The notes beneath the pieces were generated by a model. The model made no database searches, was not told the DNA's origin, and saw only the letters and a list, made by a program, of their open reading frames with translations. The position numbers were made by a program, and so were the translations under genes. 64,000 bases of DNA from Dechloromonas sp. H13 (lineage in GTDB: Bacteria > Pseudomonadota > Gammaproteobacteria > Burkholderiales > Rhodocyclaceae). Location: positions 145,441 through 209,440 of the forward strand of contig NZ_SSXX01000006.1 in the NCBI RefSeq assembly GCF_009469615.1, given 5' to 3'. This document shows, piece after piece, positions 40,814-50,826 of the stretch. Each line of letters begins with the position of its first letter. Position 1 is the first letter of the stretch.

Positions 40814-42220
40814 CTAATCGGCGGCAGGTTCGCCATCACCGCGGAACATGGCCGGCGTCAGATCGTGTTTCTGCAGCAGCCGATAGAACTCGGTACGGTT
40901 GCGGTCGGCGATGCGGGCGGCGTCGGCGACGTTGCCTTCGGTCAGCTTGAGCAGTTGCACCAGGTAATTGCGCTCGAAACGCTGCTTCGCCTCGGTATAG
41001 CTCAAGGCTTCCATCGCCGGAACGCGCAGGGCGCGCTGGACGAGGGTCAGCGGGATCAGCGGCGTCGAGGTCAGGGCGCAGCTCTGCTCGACGACGTTGT
41101 AGAGCTGGCGCACGTTGCCCGGCCAGGCCGCCGTCGCCAGCGCTTCCAGGGCATCCGGCGCGAAGCCGCTGATCGGCTTGCCGTACTTGCCTGCCACTTG
41201 CTGGACGAAGTGGGCGGCGAGCGGCGGGATGTCCTCGCGTCGCTCTTCCAGGCGCGGCAGCGTGAGCGACACGACATCCAGGCGATAGTAGAGGTCTTCC
41301 CGGAACTGCCCTTGCGCCATCGCGGCGTCGAGGTCGCGATGGGTGGCCGAGAGCAGACGGACGTCGACCGCCTCGGAACGCGTCGCGCCAACCGGGCGCA
41401 CCATGCGTTCCTGTAGCACGCGCAGCAGTTTGACCTGCAGCGCCAGCGGCATGTCGCCGATTTCGTCGAGGAACAGCGTGCCGCCATTGGCCGCCTGGAA
41501 GAGCCCGGCCCGCGTATTGCCGGCACCGGTGAAAGCGCCCTTGACGTGGCCGAACAGCTCGGATTCGAGCAATTGTTCGGGAATGGCGCCGCAGTTGATC
41601 GCCACGAACGGCCCTTTGGCACGCGGACTGGCGCGGTGGATGGCGCGCGCCAGGACTTCCTTGCCGGTGCCGCTTTCGCCGCGGATCAGCACGCTGGCAT
41701 CGGAAGCCGCCACCATGCGCGCCTCGGCCAACAGCTCGGCCATCCGGGAACTGCGGAAGACCATGCCGGCCAGCCACTCGTCGGACTGCCCGCCGGTCGC
41801 CAGCGGATCGACGAAGTCCTCCCCTCCCCCCGGCGCCGAGAGTTGCAGCGCCTGGTCGATTTTTTCCAGCAGCACCTGGCTGTCGAAAGGCTTGGTCAGG
41901 TAGCCGAAAACACCCCGCGAAGTGGCGTCGACCGCATCCGGTATGGTGCCGTGCGCCGTCAGCAGGATCACCGGCAAGGTGGGCCGGGTGCTGCGGATTT
42001 CCTCGAACAGCGCCAGGCCGTCGCGCCCCGGCAGGCGGACGTCGCTCACCACGGCGCGCGGTGGGTCGACGGCGATGCGGGCCAGCGCCTCTTCGGCGGA
42101 AACCACGGCCGTCACCCGAAAGCCGCGGGCCCGCAGGCGCATCGAGAGCAGCCGCAGGATGTCCTCGTCGTCGTCGACGACCAGGATGTGGGCGCCGTGG
42201 GCGCCGCTCGCCGGATTCAC
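40814..42220 (-). CDS. glrR: GlrR/QseF-type sigma-54 response regulator
   Basis: 468 residues starting at GTG 42220, inside a GTGA overlap with qseG; a longer frame covers qseG. Receiver domain 10-120 (VVDDDEDILRLL, Asp in SDVRLPGRDGL, LTAHG, KPF), AAA+ domain with Walker A GESGTGKE and the sigma-54 loop GAFTGA, Walker B LFLDEIGD, and a Fis-type HTH at the C-terminus (NVADAARIADRNRTEFYRLLQKH). It activates sigma-54 promoters when phosphorylated. The bactofilin promoter at 44494 is the nearest candidate. Confidence 0.93.
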   Translation of the reverse strand: MNPASGAHGAHILVVDDDEDILRLLSMRLRARGFRVTAVVSAEEALARIAVDPPRAVVSDVRLPGRDGLALFEEIRSTRPTLPVILLTAHGTIPDAVDATSRGVFGYLTKPFDSQVLLEKIDQALQLSAPGGGEDFVDPLATGGQSDEWLAGMVFRSSRMAELLAEARMVAASDASVLIRGESGTGKEVLARAIHRASPRAKGPFVAINCGAIPEQLLESELFGHVKGAFTGAGNTRAGLFQAANGGTLFLDEIGDMPLALQVKLLRVLQERMVRPVGATRSEAVDVRLLSATHRDLDAAMAQGQFREDLYYRLDVVSLTLPRLEERREDIPPLAAHFVQQVAGKYGKPISGFAPDALEALATAAWPGNVRQLYNVVEQSCALTSTPLIPLTLVQRALRVPAMEALSYTEAKQRFERNYLVQLLKLTEGNVADAARIADRNRTEFYRLLQKHDLTPAMFRGDGEPAAD

Positions 42221-42810
42221 CGCACGCTCCCGCCCGGGCGCGTCGCCCGCGGGCGTTGTGGCAAGGTGCGCTCGATGTCCGCGAGACCGTCGATCTTTTC
42301 CTGCAACTCGGCGGCCTTGCGCTGACTCTCCTTCAGTTGCTGCCCCTGTTTGTCCAGCTGCACCTCGAGCTTCTGGCGCTCGCTGAAATTGTCGTTCAGC
42401 AACCGGGCCAGGGGCTGCAGGCTGACGGCGGCCGGTTCGTTCGATTTCAGTAAGCCTTCCAGCAGGCCCGATGCCTTGGCGAGATCCTGCTGGCCACGCG
42501 GATGGCCGAGCACCATCGCGGTCCGCACCTGCGTGTAGGGCGTCGACGGCAGAGCGGCGAGGACCTGCCGCTCGCGGGCGATCTGTGCCGGCGTCATGCG
42601 CTGCAGCAGCTGATAATAGGCGAGTGCCGCCACCTGGCCGGATTCCTCGCTGGCCTGCAACTGCGGAGCGGCGACTGGCGCGGCACCGTTGACCGGCGGC
42701 GCCGGAGGCGTGCCGGCGCAGGCCGCGAGCAGGACGGCGAGAGCCACACCCGAAGCGCGCCCGGCCAGGCCGGCGACACATCGACGCGGAAAGTTAATGT
42801 TGCTGTTCAT
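42217..42810 (-). CDS. qseG: QseG-like lipoprotein
   Basis: 197 residues from Met at 42810; an in-frame ATG at 42837 is inside glrK. A signal peptide with lipobox LAAC (acylated Cys near 31) is followed by an Ala/Pro-rich linker and a helical part with many Gln/Glu/Lys (SERQKLEVQLDKQGQQLKESQRKAAELQEKID, coiled coil). Position between the kinase and the regulator identifies it as the QseG-type outer-membrane lipoprotein that activates QseE/GlrK. Overlaps both neighbours. Confidence 0.85.
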   Translation of the reverse strand: MNSNINFPRRCVAGLAGRASGVALAVLLAACAGTPPAPPVNGAAPVAAPQLQASEESGQVAALAYYQLLQRMTPAQIARERQVLAALPSTPYTQVRTAMVLGHPRGQQDLAKASGLLEGLLKSNEPAAVSLQPLARLLNDNFSERQKLEVQLDKQGQQLKESQRKAAELQEKIDGLADIERTLPQRPRATRPGGSVR

Positions 42811-44203
42811 GAGGTATTTCCACACAAAAATGGGCACCTACCGCGGCCGGAAGCAGGCTGACGCTGCCACCCAGCGCGCGGACCAGTTCGCGGACGATCG
42901 ACAGGCCGACCCCGCTGCCCTGACGCGGCGCCGATGCCTTGCGCCGCCCCTGGACGAAGGGCTCGAAGATCCGTTCCACGTCTTCGTCGGCGACGCCCGG
43001 TCCCTGGTCGATGCATTCGACGCGCAGGATGCCGTTGCCGGTCGAGGCCAGTAAGCGGATCTCGCCGCCCTCGGGACTGAAGTCGATGGCGTTCGACAGC
43101 AGGTTGTCGATGATGACCGCCAGCTTTTCGTCATCTACCGATACCGTCTTGTCCGCCGCCTCGATGCGCACCGCCAGGTGCCGAGCCTGGCTGTGCAGCT
43201 CGCGCCGGCGCGCCGCCTCCGCCAGGAAGTCATGCAGGACCACCGGCCGCCGCGCCAGGCGGCTGCCTTCGAAAGCCGCCGCGTTCAGGCTCAGCAGGCC
43301 TTCGATCTGGCGCTGCAGGCCGATCACGTTGTGCTGCAGGATATCAACCACCTCGCGCTGGGCGATGCCGAGTTGCCCCGGCACTTCCTCGCGCAACAGG
43401 GCGACGCCCTCGCGCAGCGCGGTCAGCGGCGTCTTTAGTTCGTGCGAAACATGGCGCAGGGTCCGCTCGCGGTCGGCCTCCAGTTCGGCAAGGCGTTGCC
43501 GCAGCCAGTCGAGCTGCCGCCCCAGCTGGCGAAAGTCGGCCGGACCGCCGACCGGGACCGGCTCGTCGAAACGCTTTTCACCCAGCCGGGCGATCGCCCG
43601 CTCCAGGTTGCGCAGCGGGCGCACCAGCCACCAGCCCACCGCCATGACGACCAGCAGCGCGCCGACCAGCGCCACCGCGATCTGCCCGCCAAGGCGCAGG
43701 CGATTGGCTTCCAGCTGGATCAGCAGCTCGCTGTTCTGGGTATCGATCCAGTGTTTGCCGGCCGCCTTCAACAGGCCGTTGAGATCGACAAGACGCCCCA
43801 TAACCGGCGCCAGATCGACCTGCGGCGCCCCGTGATCGAGGCCGCTGCGCAGCGCTTCGGCTTGTTCCCGCCAGTCCGCCAGAAGCGACTTGAGCGGCTT
43901 GGCGGCGAAGGTATCGAGGCGATCGACCACCGCCAGCGCCTGGCCGAGGTGTTCGTCGAAGCGCTGGCGCACCGCGTCATCCTGCAATACCAGGAACTGG
44001 CGGGCGCTGCGTTCCATGTCGACGGTGCGCTCCCCCAGTTCCTGGATCGAGGCGGTGACCGCCAGGGCCTGCTCGCCGTTCCGCCGGCTCTGGTCGACGA
44101 AATGTTCGACCACCAGCCAGCTGCGCAGCGCCGCCCCGCCGAGCAGGAGGACGATGACGACGAAGCCGGCCAGCAGCCCCTGACGAAAGGAAATTCGAAT
44201 CAT
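42794..44203 (-). CDS. glrK: GlrK/QseE-type sensor histidine kinase
   Basis: 469 residues. Two membrane helices (about 9-29 and 175-195) enclose a periplasmic helical sensor, then HAMP, H-box HVSHELKTPLTALREG, N-box IIDNLLSNAIDF, G-boxes GPGVADED and GSGVGLSI. It would sense envelope stress through QseG and phosphorylate GlrR. First gene of the minus-strand operon glrK-qseG-glrR. Divergent 345 bp from the bactofilin gene. Confidence 0.93.
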   Translation of the reverse strand: MIRISFRQGLLAGFVVIVLLLGGAALRSWLVVEHFVDQSRRNGEQALAVTASIQELGERTVDMERSARQFLVLQDDAVRQRFDEHLGQALAVVDRLDTFAAKPLKSLLADWREQAEALRSGLDHGAPQVDLAPVMGRLVDLNGLLKAAGKHWIDTQNSELLIQLEANRLRLGGQIAVALVGALLVVMAVGWWLVRPLRNLERAIARLGEKRFDEPVPVGGPADFRQLGRQLDWLRQRLAELEADRERTLRHVSHELKTPLTALREGVALLREEVPGQLGIAQREVVDILQHNVIGLQRQIEGLLSLNAAAFEGSRLARRPVVLHDFLAEAARRRELHSQARHLAVRIEAADKTVSVDDEKLAVIIDNLLSNAIDFSPEGGEIRLLASTGNGILRVECIDQGPGVADEDVERIFEPFVQGRRKASAPRQGSGVGLSIVRELVRALGGSVSLLPAAVGAHFCVEIPHEQQH

Positions 44204-44230
44204 GCAACACGTTTTTCGAAAAACGAAAGT

Positions 44231-44244
44231 GTAGACCGCAACAG
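44231..44244 (+). repeat. dispersed 14-mer motif, copy 10
   Basis: GTAGACCGCAACAG, 13 of 14, preceded by TTTTTCGAAAAACGAAAGT. Intergenic, upstream of glrK. Confidence 0.65.
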
Positions 44245-44335
44245 CCGAATCGGCAGCCGGCAGAGCGTTTTAGCCGCGATAACAACCAATATCATGTCAA
44301 AAATAAAATCGTTTGAATTCATAAACTTGCCTATA

Positions 44336-44353
44336 TGTCGCTTTTTTCCGACA
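44336..44353. promoter_or_regulatory. GlrR-like activator site 1
   Basis: TGTCGCTTTTTTCCGACA: TGTC-N10-GACA with extended TGTCG and CGACA arms. E. coli GlrR binds TGTC-N12-GACA sites. 141 bp before the -24 element of the bactofilin promoter. Confidence 0.6.
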
Positions 44354-44401
44354 ACCGGAAAACACCAACTGGCAAGACTTTCGCGACAATCAGCAAATAG
44401 C

Positions 44402-44419
44402 TGTCGCCATATCCCGACA
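44402..44419. promoter_or_regulatory. GlrR-like activator site 2
   Basis: TGTCGCCATATCCCGACA, the same arms and spacing as site 1, 66 bp (about six helical turns) away from it and 75 bp before the -24 element. Confidence 0.6.
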
Positions 44420-44493
44420 GGCACTCCGGAAATATTGCGCAAGCAGTTTAAAAATTCGTTTCAAATAACTGTTTTTATTTGATTTTAAATTAC

Positions 44494-44509
44494 TGGCACG
44501 CTAATCGCA
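44494..44509 (+). promoter_or_regulatory. sigma-54-type promoter of the bactofilin gene
   Basis: TGGCACG-CTAAT-CGCA compared with TGGCAC-N5-TTGC: GG and GC elements have the right 10-base distance, one T of the -12 box is C. 40 bp upstream of the ATG. Confidence 0.65.
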
Positions 44510-44548
44510 AAGGTTTTGCCATTTTCAAGCGCAGCCAAAGGAAAGAGC

Positions 44549-45160
44549 ATGTTCAACAAACCCAGCTTCAACAACCGCAACGACATGATCACGCGAAAGG
44601 ATGCGCGCCCGGTGCTCGGCGGCGGTGCCGGCAGCACGCCGGTTCAACCGGTCGCCGACCTGGCGAACAGGAACGCCGCGCCGACCCCGGCAACGGAAAG
44701 CACATCGACCGTCGACACGCCCGCCGTTGTCCCCGTCACCGTGCCCGAACCGCCGGTGGCTGCCGGCGAATCCAACGCTTCGGAAGCGCGCCTGATCGTC
44801 GGCCCCGACGTCAAGCTCAAGGGCGCCGAGATTCTCGATTGCGACACGCTGGTCGTCGAAGGCCGCGTCGAGGCGACCATGGACAGCCGCGTCATCCGCA
44901 TCGCCGAACAGGGCTCGTTTACCGGCAAGGTCAGCATCGACGTTGCCGAAATCCACGGCACCTTCGAGGGCGAGCTGACCGCCCGCCGGCAGTTGATCGT
45001 GCATGCCACCGGCCGCGTCAGCGGCAAGATTCGCTACGGCAAGCTGGTGATCGACGAAGGCGGCGAGCTGTGCGGTGACATCAACACCCTGAGCGAGAAG
45101 CCCCTGCCGCAACGAGCGCGCAATGACAGCGTGCCCGCCCTGAGCGCCGTCGGCGCCTGA
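44549..45160 (+). CDS. bactofilin-family protein
   Basis: 203 residues from Met at 44549 with AAAGGAAAG upstream; an in-frame ATG at 44516 is less likely. Disordered Pro/Thr-rich N-terminus (1-80), then the bactofilin beta-helix (about 84-185): LIVGPDVKLKGAEILDCDTLVVEGRVEATM, VAEIHGTFEGELTARRQLIVHATGRVSGKIRYGKLVIDEGGELCGDI. Bactofilins polymerise without nucleotide and shape or organise the cell envelope. The sigma-54 promoter with GlrR-like sites suggests envelope-stress control. A clear terminator follows. Confidence 0.92.
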   Translation: MFNKPSFNNRNDMITRKDARPVLGGGAGSTPVQPVADLANRNAAPTPATESTSTVDTPAVVPVTVPEPPVAAGESNASEARLIVGPDVKLKGAEILDCDTLVVEGRVEATMDSRVIRIAEQGSFTGKVSIDVAEIHGTFEGELTARRQLIVHATGRVSGKIRYGKLVIDEGGELCGDINTLSEKPLPQRARNDSVPALSAVGA

Positions 45161-45224
45161 CGGGCCGCGCGCCGCACCTCACCCAGGGCAGCGGCCAAGA
45201 CATTGCCCGACGAAAATCTCCCTT

Positions 45225-45255
45225 AGCCCCGGCTGCACCAACGCCGGGGCTTTTT
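45225..45255 (+). terminator. terminator behind the bactofilin gene
   Basis: AGCCCCGGC and GCCGGGGCT with a 9-base loop and TTTTT. Confidence 0.92.
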
Positions 45256-45350
45256 CTCGTTCCCGGGCGTCTTCGCGCGCCCACGCCAAGGCTGGTCAAG
45301 CGGGACGAAGCCTCGTAGACTGCCAGCCTCGGCAATCTCGGCAAACCTCC

Positions 45351-45881
45351 ATGAAGACTCGCAACTCGATCACCGCACGCCTTGTCGTGCTGGGCCTTAG
45401 CGCCCTGCTGGCCAGCACCGGCGCATTGGCCGATAAGGGTGGCAAGCACGGCCACAAGCACGAAGACCGCGACGACGATCGCCACTACGACGACCGACGC
45501 CATTACGATGACCGACGCCATTACGATGACCGGCGACGCTACGACGACCGCCGCGACGACGTGTCGATCCAGATTTATTTCGGCAACAACGACCGCCGCA
45601 TCGTCAATGAATACTATGCACCGGAGTTCCGCGCCGGCCACTGCCCGCCCGGGCTTGCCAAGAAGGGGAACGGCTGCCGGCCGCCCGGCCATGCCAAAAA
45701 ATGGCACAAGGGCCGCCCGCTGCCTGCCGGAATCGCCTACTACGAGCTGCCCCCGGACCTGATTTACCGGATGCCGCCCCCGCCGCGCGGGCATCGCTAC
45801 GTCCGTGTCGGTTCCGACATCCTCCTGCTCTCCATCGGTTCCGGCATCGTCGTCGACGCGATGATCGACGTCGGCTACTGA
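45351..45881 (+). CDS. exported RcnB-like protein with HYDDRR repeats
   Basis: 176 residues. Signal peptide 1-27, then a His/Asp/Arg-rich stretch with tandem HYDDRR units (about 45-68), then a Cys pair (GHCPPGLAKKGNGCRPPGHAKKWHKGRPLP) and an RcnB-like fold (YELPPDLIYRMPPPPRGHRYVRVGSDILLLSIGSGIVVD). The DNA encoding the repeat has four near-identical 18-base units (45482-45553). The acidic His repeat may bind metal; RcnB itself concerns nickel/cobalt homeostasis. Function not shown. Confidence 0.8.
   Translation: MKTRNSITARLVVLGLSALLASTGALADKGGKHGHKHEDRDDDRHYDDRRHYDDRRHYDDRRRYDDRRDDVSIQIYFGNNDRRIVNEYYAPEFRAGHCPPGLAKKGNGCRPPGHAKKWHKGRPLPAGIAYYELPPDLIYRMPPPPRGHRYVRVGSDILLLSIGSGIVVDAMIDVGY
45482..45553 (+). 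repeat. four tandem 18-base units encoding HYDDRR
   Basis: Units such as CATTACGATGACCGACGC recur with few changes. Codon choice differs slightly, so the array has started to diverge. Confidence 0.75.
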
Positions 45882-45927
45882 TTTCCCCGATCCACCACCG
45901 CGCAACCCACCACTACAGGCTAACCCG

Positions 45928-47592
<1,665 letters not shown>

Positions 47593-47606
47593 CGGTTGCG
47601 GTCAAC
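47593..47606 (-). repeat. dispersed 14-mer motif, copy 11
   Basis: Minus strand GTTGACCGCAACCG, 12 of 14, one base past the ettA stop; 5' flank CGTTTTGCCCTGTTCTGCC. Confidence 0.6.
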
Positions 47607-47622
47607 GCGGCAGAACAGGGCA

Positions 47623-47656
47623 AAACGGGCGCCGTTGCGGCGCCCGTTTCTGTTTT
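47623..47656 (+). terminator. terminator of ettA
   Basis: AAACGGGCGCC and GGCGCCCGTTT, 5-base loop, followed by CTGTTTT. It is an 11 bp stem; the A run on the other side may let it serve the convergent gene too. Confidence 0.88.
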
Positions 47657-47687
47657 GCACCCCGCCGATGCGAGGCGCAGCACTCGG

Positions 47688-47966
47688 TCAGTGTTTCAGG
47701 CTGGCGGAAAAGACAGCCCGGCTTTTTTCGGAAAACTGGAATTCGTTGAAGGCGCGATCGATCTCGGCTTCGTTGTCGCCCGCGGAGTGGTCCTCGAAGC
47801 AGATCCCGATGGTCTTGCCATTGGCGGCCAGGGTCTGGAAGGCATAACGCCAGCGTTGCGCTTCAGCCAGCCGCTCGCGCAGTTCGGCTTCATTGGAAAT
47901 CGTGATACCGGCTTTCTTAAGGGAATCCAGGAAAACTTCGAAGGATTCGTTGCTCAGACTACCCAT
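47688..47966 (-). CDS. 92-residue conserved-looking protein, unknown
   Basis: Starts MGSLSNESFEVFLDSLKKAGI and has mixed helix/strand pattern; the centre (WRYAFQTLAANGKTIGICFEDHSAGDNEAEIDRAF) holds the only Cys. No signal peptide, no domain I recognise. Convergent with ettA and divergent from the methyltransferase gene. Good coding character and a GGAGAGACA-like ribosome site support it. Confidence 0.65.
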   Translation of the reverse strand: MGSLSNESFEVFLDSLKKAGITISNEAELRERLAEAQRWRYAFQTLAANGKTIGICFEDHSAGDNEAEIDRAFNEFQFSEKSRAVFSASLKH

Positions 47967-48077
47967 TTGTCTCTCCGTATGAAGTGCGGTGATTGATCAC
48001 CATGAGCCTAATAACGACGCTCGATGGATTCGGTTGACACGAAAGTTGCGGGCCGTGAAATGCGATAATCCGGTCCC

Positions 48078-48911
48078 ATGAAAAAACCGAACCCGCCAGC
48101 CGCGATCCCGGAAATCCGCCCCGGGCAGTCCATCGAACTGCTCAAGGAACTGCACATCCTGACCCGCGACGGCAAGCTCAACCAGGACACGCGGCGCAAG
48201 CTGAAACAGGTCTATCACCTCTACCAGTTCATCGAGCCGCTGCTGGATGGCGCCGAAACGCTGGTCGACCACGGGGCCGGCAAGTCGTATCTCGGCTTCA
48301 TCCTCTACGATCTCTGTATCAAGGAGCGTGCCAGCGGCGAGATCATCGGCATCGAAAGCCGCCCGGAACTGGTCGAGAAATCCCGCGAACTGGCCGCCCG
48401 GCTGGGCTTTCAGCGCATGCGCTTCCTCGCCTGCACGGTCGAGGATTCACTGGCCTCGCCCGAACTGCCCGCCCGCGTCGATGTCGTCACCGCGCTACAC
48501 GCCTGCAACACCGCCACTGATGACGCCATCCGCTTCGCGCTGACCAAAAACGCCCGGCACATCGTTCTCGTGCCCTGCTGCCAGGCTGAAGTCGCTGCCG
48601 CGATGCGCGCCCGGAAAGCCGATTCCCTGGGCAAGACGCCGCTCTCCGAACTCTGGCGACACCCGATCCACACCCGCGAACTCGGCAGCCACCTGACCAA
48701 CGTGCTGCGCTGCCTGCTGCTCGAAGCGCACGGCTACGACGTCACCGTCACCGAACTGGTCGGCTGGGAGCATTCGATGAAGAACGAGCTGATCATCGCT
48801 TCAAAAACGGGCAAAAAAGGCAGTCGACCGCAACAGATCGCCCGCGAGCGCGCCGAAGCCATCCTGCGCGAGTTCAATATCGAGGAACTCGCGCCGCGCT
48901 TCACCTACTAA
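48078..48911 (+). CDS. class I SAM-dependent methyltransferase
   Basis: 277 residues. Motif I is ETLVDHGAGKSYLGFILYDL (GxGxG variant), acidic motif II GIESRPELVEKS, and motif IV VVTALHACNTATDDAIRFAL; ALHACDTATD-type strings occur in the GSTCD/methyltransf_32 group. ARHIVLVPCCQAE carries a Cys pair. Substrate unknown. The stop lies 7 bp before rlhA, so the pair is cotranscribed; an RNA target is possible. The exact 14-mer lies near its 3' end. Confidence 0.87.
   Translation: MKKPNPPAAIPEIRPGQSIELLKELHILTRDGKLNQDTRRKLKQVYHLYQFIEPLLDGAETLVDHGAGKSYLGFILYDLCIKERASGEIIGIESRPELVEKSRELAARLGFQRMRFLACTVEDSLASPELPARVDVVTALHACNTATDDAIRFALTKNARHIVLVPCCQAEVAAAMRARKADSLGKTPLSELWRHPIHTRELGSHLTNVLRCLLLEAHGYDVTVTELVGWEHSMKNELIIASKTGKKGSRPQQIARERAEAILREFNIEELAPRFTY
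48824..48837 (+). repeat. dispersed 14-mer motif, copy 12 (exact)
   Basis: GTCGACCGCAACAG exactly, inside the methyltransferase gene, preceded by AAAAACGGGCAAAAAAGGCA. Encodes part of the stretch GSRPQQ. Confidence 0.75.
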
Positions 48912-48918
48912 GTTCCCC

Positions 48919-50814
48919 ATGACCCGCATCCAGCACCCGCTCGAACTCCTCGCCCCGGCCAAGAACGCCGATTTCGGCATCGAAGCCATCAAGCACGGCG
49001 CCGACGCCGTCTATATCGGCGGTCCGGCCTTCGGTGCCCGCTACGGCGCCGGCAACGATGTCGCCGAAATCCGACGCCTGTGCGCTTTTGCCCATCGCTA
49101 CCGCGCCAAGGTTTTCGTCGCGCTGAACACCATCCTGCGCGACGACGAACTGGAAGAAAGCAGGCAACTGGCCTGGCAACTCTACGATGCCGGCGCCGAC
49201 GCGCTGATCGTCCAGGACATGGGCCTGCTGGAACTCGAGCTGCCGCCAATCCAGCTGCACGCCAGCACGCAGACCGACATCCGCAACGCGGCCAAGGCGA
49301 AATTCCTGGAGGACGCCGGCTTCTCGCAGATCGTCCTGGCGCGCGAATGCAGCCTGAAGGAAATTCTCAATATTGCATCGCAAACGACTGTTGCGCTTGA
49401 GTATTTTGTGCACGGGGCGCTTTGTGTCGCTTATTCGGGACAGTGCTACATCAGCCACGCCCACACCGGGCGCAGCGCCAACCGCGGCGAATGTTCGCAG
49501 GCTTGCCGCCTGCCCTACACGCTGGTCGATGACAAGGGCAAAACAATCACCGAGAACCAGCACCTGCTGTCGATGAAGGACAACAACCAGAGCGAGAACC
49601 TGCTGGCGCTGATCGAGACCGGCGTCTCTTCGTTCAAGATCGAGGGCCGCCTGAAGGATCTCTCCTACGTCAAGAACATCACCGCCCACTACCGGACGCT
49701 GCTCGACGAAATCATCGCCGCCCACCCGCAATACGCCCGCGCCTCCAGCGGCCGCTCGACCTTCACCTTCGCGCCGCAGCCGGACAAGACCTTCAACCGC
49801 GGCTACACCGACTACTTCGCCAACGACCGCCAGGACGACATCGGCGCCTTCGATTCGCCGGCCTTCGTCGGCGAACTGATCGGCGAGGTAGCCGAAATCG
49901 GGGACGGCTGGCTCGTCGTCGACACCGACCAGACCTTCCACAACGGCGACGGCGTCTGCTTCCACGACGCGCACGGCGAAGTCGCCGGCATGCGCATCAA
50001 CCGCGTCGAGGGCAACCGACTCTTCCCCGCCGAAATGCCGGAAGACCTCACCGAAGGCGCCACCCTGTTCCGCAACCGCGACCAGGAATTCGAACGGGCG
50101 CTGGAGAAGGAATCGGCCGCACGCCGGGTTGCGGTCAAGCCGCTATTCGCCGAAACCGCCGCCGGCTTCCGCCTGACGCTGACTGACGAAGATGGCGTGA
50201 CGGTTGCGGTCGACCTGCCGAAAACCGCAAATATCGGCCACGAGATCGCCCAGAACCCGGAAACGGCGCTGGCGAAGCTCAGGGAAAACCTCGGCAAGTT
50301 CGGCAACACCATGTTCCAGGCCGAGCCGGTCGAACTGCAACTGTCGCAACCGTGGTTTCTGCCCGTCGGCGCCATCAACGCCCTGCGCCGCGAGGCCGCC
50401 GCGGCGCTCGAAGCCGCCCGCGTCGCCAGCCACCCGCATCCGCCGCGCGCCGCGCCGGCCGAAAACCCCGTGCCCTACCCGCAGGAAGAGCTCACCTACC
50501 TCGGCAACGTCTTCAACGCCAAGGCCCGCGCCTTCTACGAAAAGCACGGCGTCAAGCTGATCGAGGATGCCTACGAAGCCGGCAACGAAAAGGGCATGGT
50601 GTCGCTGATGATCACCCGCCACTGCCTGCGCTACAGCTTCAACCTGTGCCCGAAGGAAGTGAAGCACCTCAAGCCCGACCCGATGACGCTGATCAACGGC
50701 AGCGAGAGGCTGATCCTCAAGTTCGACTGCAAGGCCTGCGAGATGCACGTCGTCGGCAAGATGAAAAAGGGCGTCAGGCTCAACGTCGGCGCCATCCGCC
50801 CCGCTTCCGGTTGA
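48919..50814 (+). CDS. rlhA: U32-family protein, RlhA-like
   Basis: 631 residues; the length fits RlhA (YdcP, about 650), not TrhP/YegQ (about 450). The TIM-barrel N-terminus LELLAPAKNADFGIEAIKHGADAVYIGG and the U32 signature with Cys-rich QCYISHAHTGRSANRGECSQACRLPY are present, and further Cys at the end (RHCLRYSFNLCPKE, FDCKACEMH) fit a 4Fe-4S cluster. RlhA makes 5-hydroxycytidine in 23S rRNA. Name given on length and motifs. Confidence 0.82.
   Translation: MTRIQHPLELLAPAKNADFGIEAIKHGADAVYIGGPAFGARYGAGNDVAEIRRLCAFAHRYRAKVFVALNTILRDDELEESRQLAWQLYDAGADALIVQDMGLLELELPPIQLHASTQTDIRNAAKAKFLEDAGFSQIVLARECSLKEILNIASQTTVALEYFVHGALCVAYSGQCYISHAHTGRSANRGECSQACRLPYTLVDDKGKTITENQHLLSMKDNNQSENLLALIETGVSSFKIEGRLKDLSYVKNITAHYRTLLDEIIAAHPQYARASSGRSTFTFAPQPDKTFNRGYTDYFANDRQDDIGAFDSPAFVGELIGEVAEIGDGWLVVDTDQTFHNGDGVCFHDAHGEVAGMRINRVEGNRLFPAEMPEDLTEGATLFRNRDQEFERALEKESAARRVAVKPLFAETAAGFRLTLTDEDGVTVAVDLPKTANIGHEIAQNPETALAKLRENLGKFGNTMFQAEPVELQLSQPWFLPVGAINALRREAAAALEAARVASHPHPPRAAPAENPVPYPQEELTYLGNVFNAKARAFYEKHGVKLIEDAYEAGNEKGMVSLMITRHCLRYSFNLCPKEVKHLKPDPMTLINGSERLILKFDCKACEMHVVGKMKKGVRLNVGAIRPASG
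50201..50214 (-). repeat. dispersed 14-mer motif, copy 13 (inside rlhA)
   Basis: Minus strand GTCGACCGCAACCG, 13 of 14; 5' flank GCGGTTTTCGGCAG. A weaker version, GTTGCGGTCAAG, lies 75 bp upstream at 50128. Confidence 0.6.
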
Positions 50815-50826
50815 ACGGCGGCTTCC

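Larger units (their letters stand above)
44204..44548. other. 345 bp divergent region glrK/bactofilin
   Basis: Unusually A/T-rich for this genome between 44280 and 44520. Contains the dispersed 14-mer (44231-44244), two matching 18-base palindromes and a sigma-54-type promoter, all listed separately. GTTTGAAT at 44311 is a lone half of the PsrA-type palindrome and probably chance. Confidence 0.7.

Noticed and set aside
44311..44318. Fourth PsrA-like box near glrK
   Set aside because: Only one half, GTTTGAAT; no inverted partner at the right distance and no fatty-acid gene nearby.
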